Assembly: GCA_052168315.1 (NCBI GenBank)
Contig: JBQLZO010000037.1
Location: forward strand, 1-61,112
Direction of reading: 5' to 3'
Source of the DNA: JBQLZO01 sp052168315
Lineage (GTDB): Bacteria > Planctomycetota > Phycisphaerae > Phycisphaerales > UBA1924
Length of the DNA stretch: 61,112 nucleotides
Shown in pieces: positions 52,201 through 61,112 of this stretch. Both the position numbers and the translations under genes were made by a program. The notes under the pieces were generated by a model. That model made no database searches, was not told the DNA's origin, and worked only from the letters and a program-made list of their open reading frames with translations. The first letter of the stretch is position 1; each line of letters opens with the position of its first letter.

Positions 52201-52280
52201 CGCTGCGACGGCAGCAGGGGGGCAAGCCCCTCCACGCCCCTCCACGCCCCTCGACGCCACGCCACGCCGCCGGGCGGGAG

Positions 52281-52286
52281 TATCGT
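52281..52286 (+). promoter_or_regulatory. -10-like hexamer of the Bat operon
   Basis: TATCGT, 35 bases before the ATG at 52322, in the same GGAG-flanked setting as the tRNA-Arg element. No -35 box. Confidence 0.35.
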
Positions 52287-52321
52287 GCAACCGTCGTTCA
52301 TCCCCAGTGGCGCTACCGAGC

Positions 52322-55300
52322 ATGATGGCGTTCATCACACCCGCATCCATCGCCGCAGCGCTCTCGGCGCTGGCCATCATCGCCGCCGTCCACGCGCTGG
52401 CGCGCGATGCCCGCCCGCCCATCCTGCTCCCCACGGCCCGATTCCTCGCCGCCGCCCCCGAACACGCCAGCATCCGCCGATTCAACAGCGCCTTCATTTT
52501 CCTCTGGCGATCGTGCTTCGCCCTGGCCGTCATCGCCGCCATCGCGATCTGGCTCACTCCGCCCGACCCGTCGCGCTCGAGCGCTTCGCCGCCGCCATCG
52601 CACGACCCGCGTACGCACACCGAGCCGCCGCTGGTGATCGTGCTCGATGCCTCCGGATCCATGCGCATCCCAGGCCCGGACGCCCGCACCCGGTTCGACA
52701 TCGCCCGAGCCCTGGCCATCGATGCCATCGCCGAGGCCCAGTCCCGCGCCCAGCCAGCGCTCATCTTCCTCGCCGAACCGACGCCGCGCGAACTGCGCGT
52801 TCCCAACACCGCCACCGCGCCCACCCTCGTCGAAGCACTCCAGGACATCGAACCCACCCACGCCCACGCCGACCTGTCCAGCGTGCTCGCCCTCGCCGAA
52901 TCAACCCTCCTCCAGCGCCGCACGCCGGCCGCCGACCTGCTCATCATCACGGATGGCCACCCCTCCGCGCTCACAACCACCACGCCGAGCGACGCCGCAC
53001 GCCCGGTCCGATGGAGCACCGTCCGGATCGAGCGCATCGAGTCCCCGCGCACCGCCCCATCGCTCTTCTGGATCGGCGAGCACGCCGACGGCGCAGCAGA
53101 TGAACCCCCGTCCGCGGCCTACCGCCACACCCTCCGCTTCGCCATCGACAACCCATCGCCCGATCCATCCACCATCACCCTCACCGTCCGGAGCCCGCTC
53201 GGCGTGCTCCGCGAACGCCTGGCCCTCGCGCCCAACGAGCAGCGCACCATCGCCATCCCGGTGGAGCCCACCGCGCCGGGCATCACGCGCACGGACATCA
53301 CCATCGATCCCGCGCACCCCGGCGCCGGCGCCCTCATCGCGCTCACCGAAGCCCCGCGCCCCATCCGCATCGCCCTGCTCGATGAACCCGCCCGTCGCCT
53401 CGCCCTCGCGCTGGACCCGCATCACACGGATCGCCCGGCACACACCACCATCGACGCCCCGGACATCCCATGGTGGCCCATCGAACTCATCATCGCGGAC
53501 ACCCCCTCCCGGGTGCCCCCCGACGCCGAGATCATCATCGGCACCCCCGCCACCCTGAGCGCTCTCCCAAACAACAGCGCCTCCGCCCCCGCCCGCCTCG
53601 CGCTCGCCCACGAACCGCGCGACCTCACCGCCCTCGCGCGGCTCATCGGGTTCCAAGTCCCGATCGATCCGCTCCCATCCCCACGAACCGCTCGCCTCGC
53701 AACACCCGACCGCGCCGCCGGCCTGTCGCTGCGCACATCGCTCCCGCATGGTTGGACACCACCCCGCGCCGCTCCATCGACGCGCCCCGTGGAAGTCATC
53801 GCCACCGACGAACAGCGCCACCCCATCGCCATCCTGCTCCCAGATCGCGCCAACAACAACACCGTCTCTACCCTCGCCCTCCTCGCCGAACCGGATGTCC
53901 GCGATGTCCGCCTCCCGCTGCTCATGCTCGAACTCATCGCCCGCATCGCCCCGCCGCAACCGCGCACCGCCATCACGACCCATGTCGCCCAGCGCATCGA
54001 GTGGCTGATCGAAGCGCCCCCCGCCGATGCCCACCCCCTCTGCCTCGTGCCGCCGGACCCACCCGGCACACCCGACCAATCACCCCGGTGCGCCTTCATC
54101 CCCATCCCCGGCACCGCCCTCCTCCGCGTCATCACGCCGCCGCTCGCCCGGCATGGCCTCTATCGCCTCATGGACGCCCACGCCCGCACCATCGCCAGCG
54201 CCTCTGCCACACCGGACCCCCGCGAACTCGAATCAACCACCATCACGAACACCGAGATCGCCGCACGGCTCGGGCTGCACACCACCCCAACCACCCCAAC
54301 CAACCGCGAGACCATCCCCGGCACCACCCCCCAGACACTCACGCCTCCATCCCCGCCATCACACACCACATCATCCGATCCCACCCCCACACCCCATCCG
54401 CCCGCTCCCGCATGGCTCCCCATCGCACTCATCGCTCTCGCGATCGCGCTCTGGTCCATCGAACCCATCGCGGCCGGCCGCGCCGCTCCATTCACCTCCG
54501 GCAACGCATCCGATCCACTCTCACCACCCCTCCGCCCCATCCCACCCAGGCTCATCGTGATCGCGGGCCTCATCGCCTGCGCCATCCTCGCCGCGCAGCA
54601 CCACGCCAACGCGCACCACATCGAAAACGCCGCGGGCGCTACTCCCTCCGGCTCCAACCTCAGCACCCTCCACCTGCTCATCGACCGCTCCCGATCCATG
54701 GCCACCATCGACACAGCCGACACCACCCGCGCTGACCGCGCCGAGCGATGGTCGCAACGCTTCACGAGCGCTGCCCAACAGTCGAACACCCGCGCCACCA
54801 TCCGACCCTTCCCCGCCTCCAGCGCCGATGACAGCCCCGGCACCCCGCTCCTCTCCGCCATCGAATCAACACTCAACCGCGCCGAACCCGGCGATGCCAT
54901 CATCCTCATCTCGGATGGCGCCGACACCACCGCCACACCTTCCGACCGCGCGCGCCGCGCCGAAACGCTCGCCGCCCGCGCCGCCGCGCTGAACATCCCC
55001 ATCCACGCCATCCCCCTCGGCCCCGAAACACCACCACCGGGACCGCCCCACGCATCCCTCACAATCGACCCACCCGCGCCCCATCGCGCCCAGCCCATCA
55101 CCGCGCGCATCCACCTCGCCCATCCCGGCGGCGCTCCCGATGCCCTCGTCCGCATCCGCGTCGAACTCGGCACCCCCCAGCCGGGCCCGCCCGACCAGTG
55201 GTCATCATGGACGACCATCGAGGAAGCGATCCTCCCACTTCCCGCATCCGGCACGCAGTTCGAACTCCCGATCACCCCCGATCCCACGAGCGACTGGCTC

Positions 55301-56512
55301 GCCATCCGCCTCCGCGCGTGGTTCGCCGATCCCGCATCGCCGCAGTCGCTCCCATCACCGTCATCACCCGCCGACGCCACCGCGCTCGCCATCGCGCCCA
55401 TCCGCGATCAGCCCACGCGCATCCTCGTGCTCCAAGGATCACCATCCCCCGCCACCAGCCGCCTGCTCCGCGCGCTCTCAAGGGAGCCCGGCGTTGAGGT
55501 CTCCGTCGTCCAGGCCATCGGCGCACGCATCGACCACGCCCGATGGAGCACCGATCCCGACGACCCCACCCGCACCATCCGCGCCACCGCCCTGCCCCCG
55601 CCCGAACCCGCCCTCTTCGACAACATCGACGCCCTCATCCTCGGCCACCAGCCCGCCCACACCCTCACGCCCGCCGCCGCACAGGCCCTCTCCCAGCGCA
55701 TCACCACCCAACAACTCCCAACGCTCGCGCTCAACCCTCGCCCAAACCCCACCGATCCACCCGCCCCCGCCGAGCACGCCCACGCCGCGCTCGACGCCGC
55801 GCTCCGCGCACACCCGCCCACCCCGCTCTTCATCGACCACCGACTCTCAAGCACCGACGACCGGTGGATCGCCGAACTCATCCGATCCCACGCCGCCGAT
55901 GCCCCGCGCCCCGGCCTGACCATCCTCACCCCGCGCCCTCCCATCCGCGCGGGGCGACCGATCCAAATCGCAGTCCAGCTCAACGATCCCGATCCCGCGC
56001 CTCGCCCCGCTCCGACCATCTGGATCGACGACCCCGCCGCGCCCGACGCCCCGCCGACACGCCTCGACACGACCCCCTCACCCTCAGCCCCCAACGCCTG
56101 GACCGCCCAGTGGACCCCGCCGCCGGCATCGAGCACGGAGCCCACCGCGATCCGACTCCGAGCCGAGCTTCCGCCATTCCCGCCCGCCGATGCATGGCTC
56201 ACGCTCGATCGGTCCGATCCAGAACAGATCCACGCACTGAACGCGACGGATCACGCCCTCCTCCGCGTCCTCGTGGAGAACACCAGCGCCCGAACCCTCG
56301 CCTCCGAGCAGGAAATCATGGAACTCATCCCTCCCGAGGGGGAACAACTCCAAGGCGAGAGCCCGATTCCCGCCAATGGCACCGAGTCCGGCACCGGACC
56401 CGCACCCATCGACCCCCCGCAGCGCCCGTTCCTGGCACTCCTGGCAGCGGCCGCAACACTGACCTTCGCCATCGGCGTCTGGATCCGTCGCCGACGCCTC
56501 GGGCTCACCTGA
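52322..56512 (+). CDS. giant BatA-like membrane protein with two VWA domains and a glutamine-amidotransferase-like region
   Basis: The protein has about 1396 residues. BatA-type N-terminus with two helices (~5-25, 60-85). First VWA domain at ~100-270 with MIDAS DASGS (near 108-112). A long Pro/Thr-rich middle follows. Two helices lie at ~697-713 and 743-759. A second VWA begins near 785 with DRSRS. A Rossmann-like region near 1032-1200 (ILVLQGSPSPAT) resembles the amidotransferase-like domain of planctomycete VWA proteins, and a last helix is at ~1370-1388. In relatives these parts are usually separate genes, so this looks like a fusion. It begins a three-gene operon with the DUF4175-like and DUF4159 genes. 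ATG at 52322 or 52325; a GTG at 52307 is possible. No stop or frameshift is visible. Confidence 0.85.
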   Translation: MMAFITPASIAAALSALAIIAAVHALARDARPPILLPTARFLAAAPEHASIRRFNSAFIFLWRSCFALAVIAAIAIWLTPPDPSRSSASPPPSHDPRTHTEPPLVIVLDASGSMRIPGPDARTRFDIARALAIDAIAEAQSRAQPALIFLAEPTPRELRVPNTATAPTLVEALQDIEPTHAHADLSSVLALAESTLLQRRTPAADLLIITDGHPSALTTTTPSDAARPVRWSTVRIERIESPRTAPSLFWIGEHADGAADEPPSAAYRHTLRFAIDNPSPDPSTITLTVRSPLGVLRERLALAPNEQRTIAIPVEPTAPGITRTDITIDPAHPGAGALIALTEAPRPIRIALLDEPARRLALALDPHHTDRPAHTTIDAPDIPWWPIELIIADTPSRVPPDAEIIIGTPATLSALPNNSASAPARLALAHEPRDLTALARLIGFQVPIDPLPSPRTARLATPDRAAGLSLRTSLPHGWTPPRAAPSTRPVEVIATDEQRHPIAILLPDRANNNTVSTLALLAEPDVRDVRLPLLMLELIARIAPPQPRTAITTHVAQRIEWLIEAPPADAHPLCLVPPDPPGTPDQSPRCAFIPIPGTALLRVITPPLARHGLYRLMDAHARTIASASATPDPRELESTTITNTEIAARLGLHTTPTTPTNRETIPGTTPQTLTPPSPPSHTTSSDPTPTPHPPAPAWLPIALIALAIALWSIEPIAAGRAAPFTSGNASDPLSPPLRPIPPRLIVIAGLIACAILAAQHHANAHHIENAAGATPSGSNLSTLHLLIDRSRSMATIDTADTTRADRAERWSQRFTSAAQQSNTRATIRPFPASSADDSPGTPLLSAIESTLNRAEPGDAIILISDGADTTATPSDRARRAETLAARAAALNIPIHAIPLGPETPPPGPPHASLTIDPPAPHRAQPITARIHLAHPGGAPDALVRIRVELGTPQPGPPDQWSSWTTIEEAILPLPASGTQFELPITPDPTSDWLAIRLRAWFADPASPQSLPSPSSPADATALAIAPIRDQPTRILVLQGSPSPATSRLLRALSREPGVEVSVVQAIGARIDHARWSTDPDDPTRTIRATALPPPEPALFDNIDALILGHQPAHTLTPAAAQALSQRITTQQLPTLALNPRPNPTDPPAPAEHAHAALDAALRAHPPTPLFIDHRLSSTDDRWIAELIRSHAADAPRPGLTILTPRPPIRAGRPIQIAVQLNDPDPAPRPAPTIWIDDPAAPDAPPTRLDTTPSPSAPNAWTAQWTPPPASSTEPTAIRLRAELPPFPPADAWLTLDRSDPEQIHALNATDHALLRVLVENTSARTLASEQEIMELIPPEGEQLQGESPIPANGTESGTGPAPIDPPQRPFLALLAAAATLTFAIGVWIRRRRLGLT

Positions 56513-56577
56513 CCCCCGACGCGCTCAAGCAACGCCCCATCCGCCCGCACACCGAGCCGCACCAAAACCTCAACCCG

Positions 56578-59040
56578 ATGACCCGACCCGCCAAGCCATC
56601 CCGCGACGCCCACCACAACGGGTCGATCCCCCACAGGATCCTCCCCGTGGACGCCGTGCGCTGGTTCGGATGGACGAGCGCCCTCCTCGCCCCCGTACTC
56701 GCCGCCATCGCAGCGGCCACCATCTGGCTCACCGCCGCGGCCTGGATCGACGCGTGGATCGCCCTTCCCACACCCCTGCGGGCGATCAGTCTCCCCATCG
56801 CTGCGGGCCTGATTGCCCTCGGCATCGTTTCCGGACTATCGTGTTCCCGAGGTTGGGCAGGGCGATCGGGGCGAATCCGGGCCGCCGAACTGGTGGAATC
56901 CGCATTGTTCTGGGATGATCCTCAGGGAGATTGGGCGTTCGCTCGCCATCGGGATCGCCCGGAAGGCTGGCTCATGGCGGCCGCGGAACTGGCATCCACG
57001 CCGGTCCGAGTCACACCGCCGAACGCCCGGCAATCCGAAGGAGTGGCGCACATGCTCAGGATCCGAGCGATCGAACGAAGCCACGCCGCCATCGGCGCCG
57101 CCACGACCTGCCGCATCGCCGCGACCGCCGGCTCCGCTCGCATGTCCGCCGCCCTCGCCCTCGCGCTGCTCGCCGGCACCGGCATCGCCCTCTCCCCGCC
57201 GGTCGCCAAGGCCGGATGGGACCGCATGTCCACCGGGCTCATCAACGAATGGCGCACCGGCGAGCCCGCGCCGCGCTTCTCGCGCTACGACATCACACTC
57301 GACATTCAGCGAACCCCCGCCGCCAGCCCCAACGCAGACCCGAACGCCGAACCCGCCCTGACCGCCTCCATGACCGTCCGCGACCGCGGGCTCGGCGGCC
57401 TCCTCTCCCACTTCTCCGCCGGCGCTCCCTCCCACGAACCCATCACCGAAGCCTCCATCGAACTCCGCCCCGTCAACTCCGACGGCTCGATCGCCGCCCA
57501 CAGCGCCGCTTCCAACTCCGATGCGCATGCCCCTCCCGCTTCCCGCGTGATCCTCCCGGCCCGCCCGCTCCACGCCACCGACGAATCAAGCCACACCTTC
57601 GAAGCCAGCGCCGCCGCCCGCGTCATCTCGGCCATGCGCTCCGGATCCGTCGCCGTCCGCGCCGCGGCCTACCGCCGCCCCGACCCCGCCGAACCCACCA
57701 ACGCCCGCACCCTCGCCAACGCCCGCCGCCCGGACGCCTCCTCCACCGCCGGCTGGTGGCGCGGCGTCAGCGAGTGGAAGATCGTCAACCTCGAGACCCC
57801 CCCGGCCCTCGAACGACTCTGGGTCAGGATCACCGCCCCCGATGGCTTCATCCGCGGGCTCTACGAACTCGAGCCCACCCAGACCGGACAGCGCGTCCCC
57901 GCATCCCCGGGTGACACGCTCACCATCGAAGTCGACGCCTCCTCGCGCCTCTGGGGCATGGAAGTCGACCTCGTCGACCACGACAAGTCCATGAACCACG
58001 ACACCGCCGACCAGCCCCCCGGTGTGCCGATCGATTCCGTCTTTGAAGAAGTCGACCGCGGCGCTGCCGACCGCATCGCATGGCGCTCATACCTCATCTG
58101 CGGGCACGCCGGCAGCGAGGTCGGCGTCGGCGTCAAGGCCATCGGCGCGCGCCTCTCCCCCGGGAACGGCACCACCAACCACGCCGATCGGTCCCGAGGG
58201 CTCACCAGCGACCCGAGCGTCCCGTTCTCGCTCGCGATCTCCAACGCCCCCGAGCCGGCGCCCGCCGCGCTCGTCGAACAGCGCGACAGCAACGCCGACA
58301 CCCCCGCGCGCCCGTCCGCTCCAAACCAGACTGCAAGCCAATCGAATTCCCACACCGCCGGTCAATCACAAGCGATCGCCGACAACCAGCCCGCCGACCC
58401 AAGTGCCGCGTCCCCCGCACAGGCATCGGTGCCCATCCCCGGACAAGCGCCGGTCGCAGCCGTACCCCAGCCCCAACCCCAACCCCAGTCAACCGCTGGC
58501 GAGACGCCGACCACCGCGCCCCGAGCCGCATCCGCCGAGCAGGAAGCGCCCCGCGCCCGCGGAGCCGCTCCCGCCCAGGCGAACTCGCCCAGCCGCCCGG
58601 AGTCTTCGAACCCGTCCAACTCATCCGAACCCGGCGCCACCGCCGAGCCGGCATCCGGCCCAGGCGCCCGCCGCGCAACCCCCGTCGCGGGCTCATCCGA
58701 TCAACCCGACGGGCGCACCACCAACAACCCCGAGCCAGCCCCAAAGCCCAACCCTGAGTCCAACTCAGAGCCCGGCCCGCAGGTCACCCCCGGCGGCGGT
58801 GACCAGCCCACCACACTCGAAACCCTGATGATGCTCCATCGCACCGATGGCGCGGTCAACGCATCCATCACCTTCGAGGATCGCCAGTCGCTCGTCCGCA
58901 TCCTCGGGCTCGACTCCGTCGATCCGCAGGACCGCCCCATCGCGCTGCTGTACCGCCGCGCCCTGCTCGCCACCCCGAGCCGGGCGCCGATCGACGCCCC
59001 CAACGGCGCTCCCGACAGCGCGCCGGATGACCCGCGATGA
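56578..59040 (+). CDS. large membrane protein of the Bat operon (DUF4175-like)
   Basis: The protein has 820 residues. Two helices lie near 30-56 and 65-87, another near 185-205. A beta-rich extracytoplasmic region (210-560) follows, then a low-complexity Pro/Ser/Gln linker (560-740, including Gln-Pro repeats near 625-633), and a helical C-terminal part. The context between a BatA-VWA gene and DUF4159 and the topology fit DUF4175-type proteins; the family match is by context and not by a diagnostic motif. The ATG at 56578 lies 66 bases after the previous stop; its own stop overlaps the next start by ATGA. Confidence 0.75.
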   Translation: MTRPAKPSRDAHHNGSIPHRILPVDAVRWFGWTSALLAPVLAAIAAATIWLTAAAWIDAWIALPTPLRAISLPIAAGLIALGIVSGLSCSRGWAGRSGRIRAAELVESALFWDDPQGDWAFARHRDRPEGWLMAAAELASTPVRVTPPNARQSEGVAHMLRIRAIERSHAAIGAATTCRIAATAGSARMSAALALALLAGTGIALSPPVAKAGWDRMSTGLINEWRTGEPAPRFSRYDITLDIQRTPAASPNADPNAEPALTASMTVRDRGLGGLLSHFSAGAPSHEPITEASIELRPVNSDGSIAAHSAASNSDAHAPPASRVILPARPLHATDESSHTFEASAAARVISAMRSGSVAVRAAAYRRPDPAEPTNARTLANARRPDASSTAGWWRGVSEWKIVNLETPPALERLWVRITAPDGFIRGLYELEPTQTGQRVPASPGDTLTIEVDASSRLWGMEVDLVDHDKSMNHDTADQPPGVPIDSVFEEVDRGAADRIAWRSYLICGHAGSEVGVGVKAIGARLSPGNGTTNHADRSRGLTSDPSVPFSLAISNAPEPAPAALVEQRDSNADTPARPSAPNQTASQSNSHTAGQSQAIADNQPADPSAASPAQASVPIPGQAPVAAVPQPQPQPQSTAGETPTTAPRAASAEQEAPRARGAAPAQANSPSRPESSNPSNSSEPGATAEPASGPGARRATPVAGSSDQPDGRTTNNPEPAPKPNPESNSEPGPQVTPGGGDQPTTLETLMMLHRTDGAVNASITFEDRQSLVRILGLDSVDPQDRPIALLYRRALLATPSRAPIDAPNGAPDSAPDDPR

Positions 59041-59819
59041 CACCCGGCAATCGGGCCCGACAGAACGCGATCGGCCTCTGCCTCTTCACGATCCTCGGCG
59101 CTGCGATGGGCACCCACGCCCACGCCCCCGCGCCCGCATCGCCCGACACCGGCGCACTCTCGCTGGCGACCGTCGCCCGCCCCGCCGAGCACACCATCCA
59201 CATCGCCCTCCTCCGCGCCAACGAGCCCGCGCTCACCCCCGAGTGCTTCTCGATGCGCTTTCTGGAACTCGCCCGCATCGATGGCGGGCTCGATGTTGCG
59301 CCCGAGCTCATCCCCATCGACACCCTCGACCGCGAATCGCTCCTGGATCATCCCATCGCCGTTATGTCCGGCGAGGGCGCATTCAGGCTCTCGCCCGCCC
59401 AGGTCGAAGCACTGGGGCACTTCCTCGAACGCGGCGGCTTCCTCATCGCCTCGGCCGGGTGCTCATCGCACGCGTGGGCCGCCAGCTTCGAGCGCATCGT
59501 CGACCGCCTCCGCCAGCGCCCCGGATGGCAGGCCGCATCGCTCCAGCCGATCGACCAGCGCCACGAACTCATGTCCACCATCTACGACATCAAGTCCCTC
59601 ACCACCCGCCGCGCCGCCGCCAGCGGCGCCACCAGCGAAGGCCCCGTCGGCCGCGCGCTCACGCTCTCCCTCGAAGGCCGCATCTGCATCGTCTACTCGC
59701 CCGACGGGCTCAACGACACCGACGGCGCTGGCGATGGATGCTGCTGCTGCGGCGGCAGCGAGATCCGCGAGGCCCGATGGCTCAACGCCAACGCCATCGC
59801 CTACGCCCTCATCCGCTGA
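59037..59819 (+). CDS. DUF4159 domain protein
   Basis: A protein of 260 residues with a signal sequence (1-30, ends THAHA). The DUF4159 core lies at about 50-260: MSGEGAFRLSP near 111-121, followed by LERGGFLIASAGCSS. A Cys-rich GDGCCCCGG near 232-240 precedes the conserved LNANAIAYAL end. The fold resembles a class I glutamine amidotransferase without a clear catalytic triad. It is exported, and it ends the Bat operon that begins at 52322. The four consecutive cysteines could bind metal or form disulfides. The next gene, on the other strand, is 17 bases away. Confidence 0.88.
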   Translation: MTPGNRARQNAIGLCLFTILGAAMGTHAHAPAPASPDTGALSLATVARPAEHTIHIALLRANEPALTPECFSMRFLELARIDGGLDVAPELIPIDTLDRESLLDHPIAVMSGEGAFRLSPAQVEALGHFLERGGFLIASAGCSSHAWAASFERIVDRLRQRPGWQAASLQPIDQRHELMSTIYDIKSLTTRRAAASGATSEGPVGRALTLSLEGRICIVYSPDGLNDTDGAGDGCCCCGGSEIREARWLNANAIAYALIR

Positions 59820-59836
59820 CGAACCACCAACCCCCA

Positions 59837-60598
59837 TCATTCATCCGCAGCGCCAGCGCTGCACGCGGCCTCGACCGCATCCATCACGCCCAGGCTCATC
59901 GCCTCCAGCGTCGGCGCTTCCCGCGTCAGCGTGCCGATCCATCCAGACAGGTCCGGGCCCGCGCCACCGCCCCGCTCCGCCATGGACCCATCCGATGCCA
60001 CCGCATCGAACACCCCCGCCCCGAGACGCGGCATCGACCGCCGACCATCCGCGATCTCCCCGATCTGCTCCCGCACGAGCGGCAGATGCACAAACCCGGC
60101 CAGCGCTGGCGTGCCCCGCACGCGATGCAGCGCCTCGTACATCACCTGGTTGCAAAGGAAGGTCCCCGCATCGCGGCTGATCCGCGATGCGATCCCACGC
60201 CGCTCGAACGCCGCGCCCATCGAGCGAAGCGGGAGCGTCGCGAAGTACGCCGCCGGGCCGTCCGCGACGATCGGCCGATCCGACACCACCGCCCCCTCGT
60301 TGTCCGGGATCCGGTAGTCGCGCAGGTTGATCGCCACCCGCTCGATGCCCACGCTCGACCGACCGCTCGCCTCGCCAAGGCACACGATGACCTCCGGACG
60401 ATGCGCCCGCATCGCCGAGTCCAGCGCCTCCGCGGCCGTGCGATCCGCCACCGGAAGCACCGCGGTCGCGACCTCCCGCTCCGCCAGCGCATGACCGCGC
60501 CCATCGCGCAGCAGCGAACCGATCCGGGCCACCACCATCGCCGTGCAATTTGTCGGCGACCCCTCGAAAGGCTCGAATCCCGTGATCAGCACCCGCAT
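59837..60598 (-). CDS. pcp: pyroglutamyl-peptidase I
   Basis: Removes N-terminal pyroglutamate from peptides (family C15). The 253-residue protein has the fold start MRVLITGFEPF, the catalytic Glu in GEASGRSSVG (family position Glu80), the nucleophile Cys in TFLCNQVMYEAL, and the catalytic His in FVHLPL. All three catalytic residues are in place. A GGGAG lies before the ATG at 60598; an upstream GTG-type start at 60610 would add four residues. It is somewhat longer than the ~215-residue enzymes because of a C-terminal extension of about 35 residues. Confidence 0.92.
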   Translation of the reverse strand: MRVLITGFEPFEGSPTNCTAMVVARIGSLLRDGRGHALAEREVATAVLPVADRTAAEALDSAMRAHRPEVIVCLGEASGRSSVGIERVAINLRDYRIPDNEGAVVSDRPIVADGPAAYFATLPLRSMGAAFERRGIASRISRDAGTFLCNQVMYEALHRVRGTPALAGFVHLPLVREQIGEIADGRRSMPRLGAGVFDAVASDGSMAERGGGAGPDLSGWIGTLTREAPTLEAMSLGVMDAVEAACSAGAADE

Positions 60599-60640
60599 GC
60601 ACGCTCCCATCCAGCCCGCACACCCTCAGCACCCCCGCGA

Positions 60641-61112
60641 TCACGACCAGCGTATCTCGCCCGAACGCGCCACGCAGCGCATCCGGCCGTCCGGCATCCG
60701 CACGCGCAGCGATCCATCCGGCTCGATCCCGTCCACGCCGACCCGCTCATCGCCGATGAACGCGCCCCCGGCCGGCGCGTGCAGCGCGCTGTCGATCCGC
60801 TCAATCTCCGCGCGTTCCAGCGCCCCCAGCCCCCTGTCCGCACACCGCCCCAGCCCCGCCGCCAGCGCCCGCGCGCCCGCATCAAGATCCACCACCGATC
60901 CTCCCGCCTCGACCACGCTGATCGCCGGGCGCTCACCACCGGTAAGCACCGGCGAAGCGTTGTTCGCGTTGATCCCCACCCCGATCAGCGCCACCCGATC
61001 CCACCCACCGATCGCCCCATCCACAGGCACCATCTCGATCAGCACGCCCGCGACCTTCCGCCCCTGAATCAACACATCATTCGGCCACTTGATCACCCCC
61101 CCCAACCCCCCC
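60641..61112 (-). CDS. birA: biotin-[acetyl-CoA-carboxylase] ligase, partial
   Basis: The C-terminal part of a biotin protein ligase that continues beyond the right edge. Visible marks are KWPNDVLIQGRKVAG (the biotin-binding lysine region) and IGVGINAN, followed by the C-terminal SH3-like domain ending IRWS. At the cut end the coding sequence passes through long C tracts on the plus strand (G tracts in the gene): eight at 61096-61103 and at least seven from 61106. The residues there are Gly-rich (LGGVIKW), and the frame is open to the edge. No BirA DNA-binding domain can be judged from what is visible. Confidence 0.9.
   Translation of the reverse strand, partial: GGLGGVIKWPNDVLIQGRKVAGVLIEMVPVDGAIGGWDRVALIGVGINANNASPVLTGGERPAISVVEAGGSVVDLDAGARALAAGLGRCADRGLGALERAEIERIDSALHAPAGGAFIGDERVGVDGIEPDGSLRVRMPDGRMRCVARSGEIRWS

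Noticed and set aside
52322..56512. Frameshift or missed stop between the two VWA halves of the BatA-like gene
   Set aside because: The frame is continuous through 54.4-54.7 kb with protein-like composition and membrane helices on both sides; a genuine fusion is the simpler reading, though assembly error cannot be ruled out.
57001..57060. A codon-use shift in the DUF4175-like gene (about 56830-57060) as a sign of transfer
   Set aside because: The stretch differs only slightly, lies in a continuous frame and could reflect local constraints; no boundary repeats or mobility genes accompany it.

Overview
The window is very GC-rich and gene-dense. It reads as a planctomycete chromosome, most likely class Phycisphaerae. 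Pointers are a secreted FG-GAP/ASPIC protein with planctomycete-type dockerin repeats, an ExbB/ExbD/VWA operon, a BatA-VWA/DUF4159 operon, a small planctomycete-style zinc ribbon, a CpcT-like lipoprotein in an apparent heterotroph, and an ATP-type PEP carboxykinase. The genus is not determinable from this sequence alone. There are no CRISPR arrays, prophage or rRNA genes; three tRNA genes (Arg-CCG, Leu-UAG, His-GUG) are present.

Layout. 1-2.8 kb: an unknown small protein, then a leftward trio (membrane protein, GNAT, CpcT-like lipoprotein). 3.1-10 kb: a four-gene rightward operon with stop/start overlaps: a giant Maf-type motility glycosyltransferase fused to a degenerate radical-SAM/SPASM-like region, then neuA, neuB and neuC. 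Together they could make and attach a nonulosonic (sialic-type) acid, probably to flagellin. 10-15.2 kb: a TPR-YggX fusion, a minimal zinc peptidase, sppA, queD and a TPR membrane protein. 15.4-19.2 kb: valS, interrupted in frame by a complete REP-associated tyrosine transposase (RAYT) domain between perfect 31-bp inverted REP repeats. This is the most striking object in the window. 19.3-23.1 kb: an HExxH lipoprotein, GNAT, a possible small-RNA locus with terminator, an MFS protein and tRNA-Arg.

23.3-33.7 kb is all leftward: a PDZ-alpha/beta hydrolase, and a seven-gene run that reads, in transcription order, aminotransferase, holB-like, VWA membrane protein, exbB, exbD, exbD, large lipoprotein. 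34.1-36.3 kb: the FG-GAP/dockerin secreted protein and tRNA-Leu. 36.6-41 kb: a DoxX-like membrane protein and a kynurenine-pathway set (3-hydroxyanthranilate dioxygenase, ACMS decarboxylase, kynureninase). 41.1-48.9 kb: purA, a 56-residue zinc ribbon, an FHA protein, hemW, a DUF4139 protein, an M24 peptidase and tRNA-His. 49.2-59.8 kb: pckA, two unknowns, and a three-gene operon of huge membrane proteins (BatA-like with two VWA domains, a DUF4175-like protein, DUF4159). 59.8 kb to the end: pyroglutamyl peptidase and a biotin ligase cut by the window edge.

Recurrent non-coding structure: several convergent gene junctions hold low-complexity DNA. Long G/C runs abut the stop codons of queD and purA, degenerate GATGCC/GATCCC arrays follow hemW and the M24 gene, and a GACCTCCC array lies beyond the ExbB operon. 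Classic hairpin-plus-T terminators are seen only after sppA, after tRNA-Arg, and at 21554. Several genes have a TAnnnT hexamer upstream with no recognisable -35 box.
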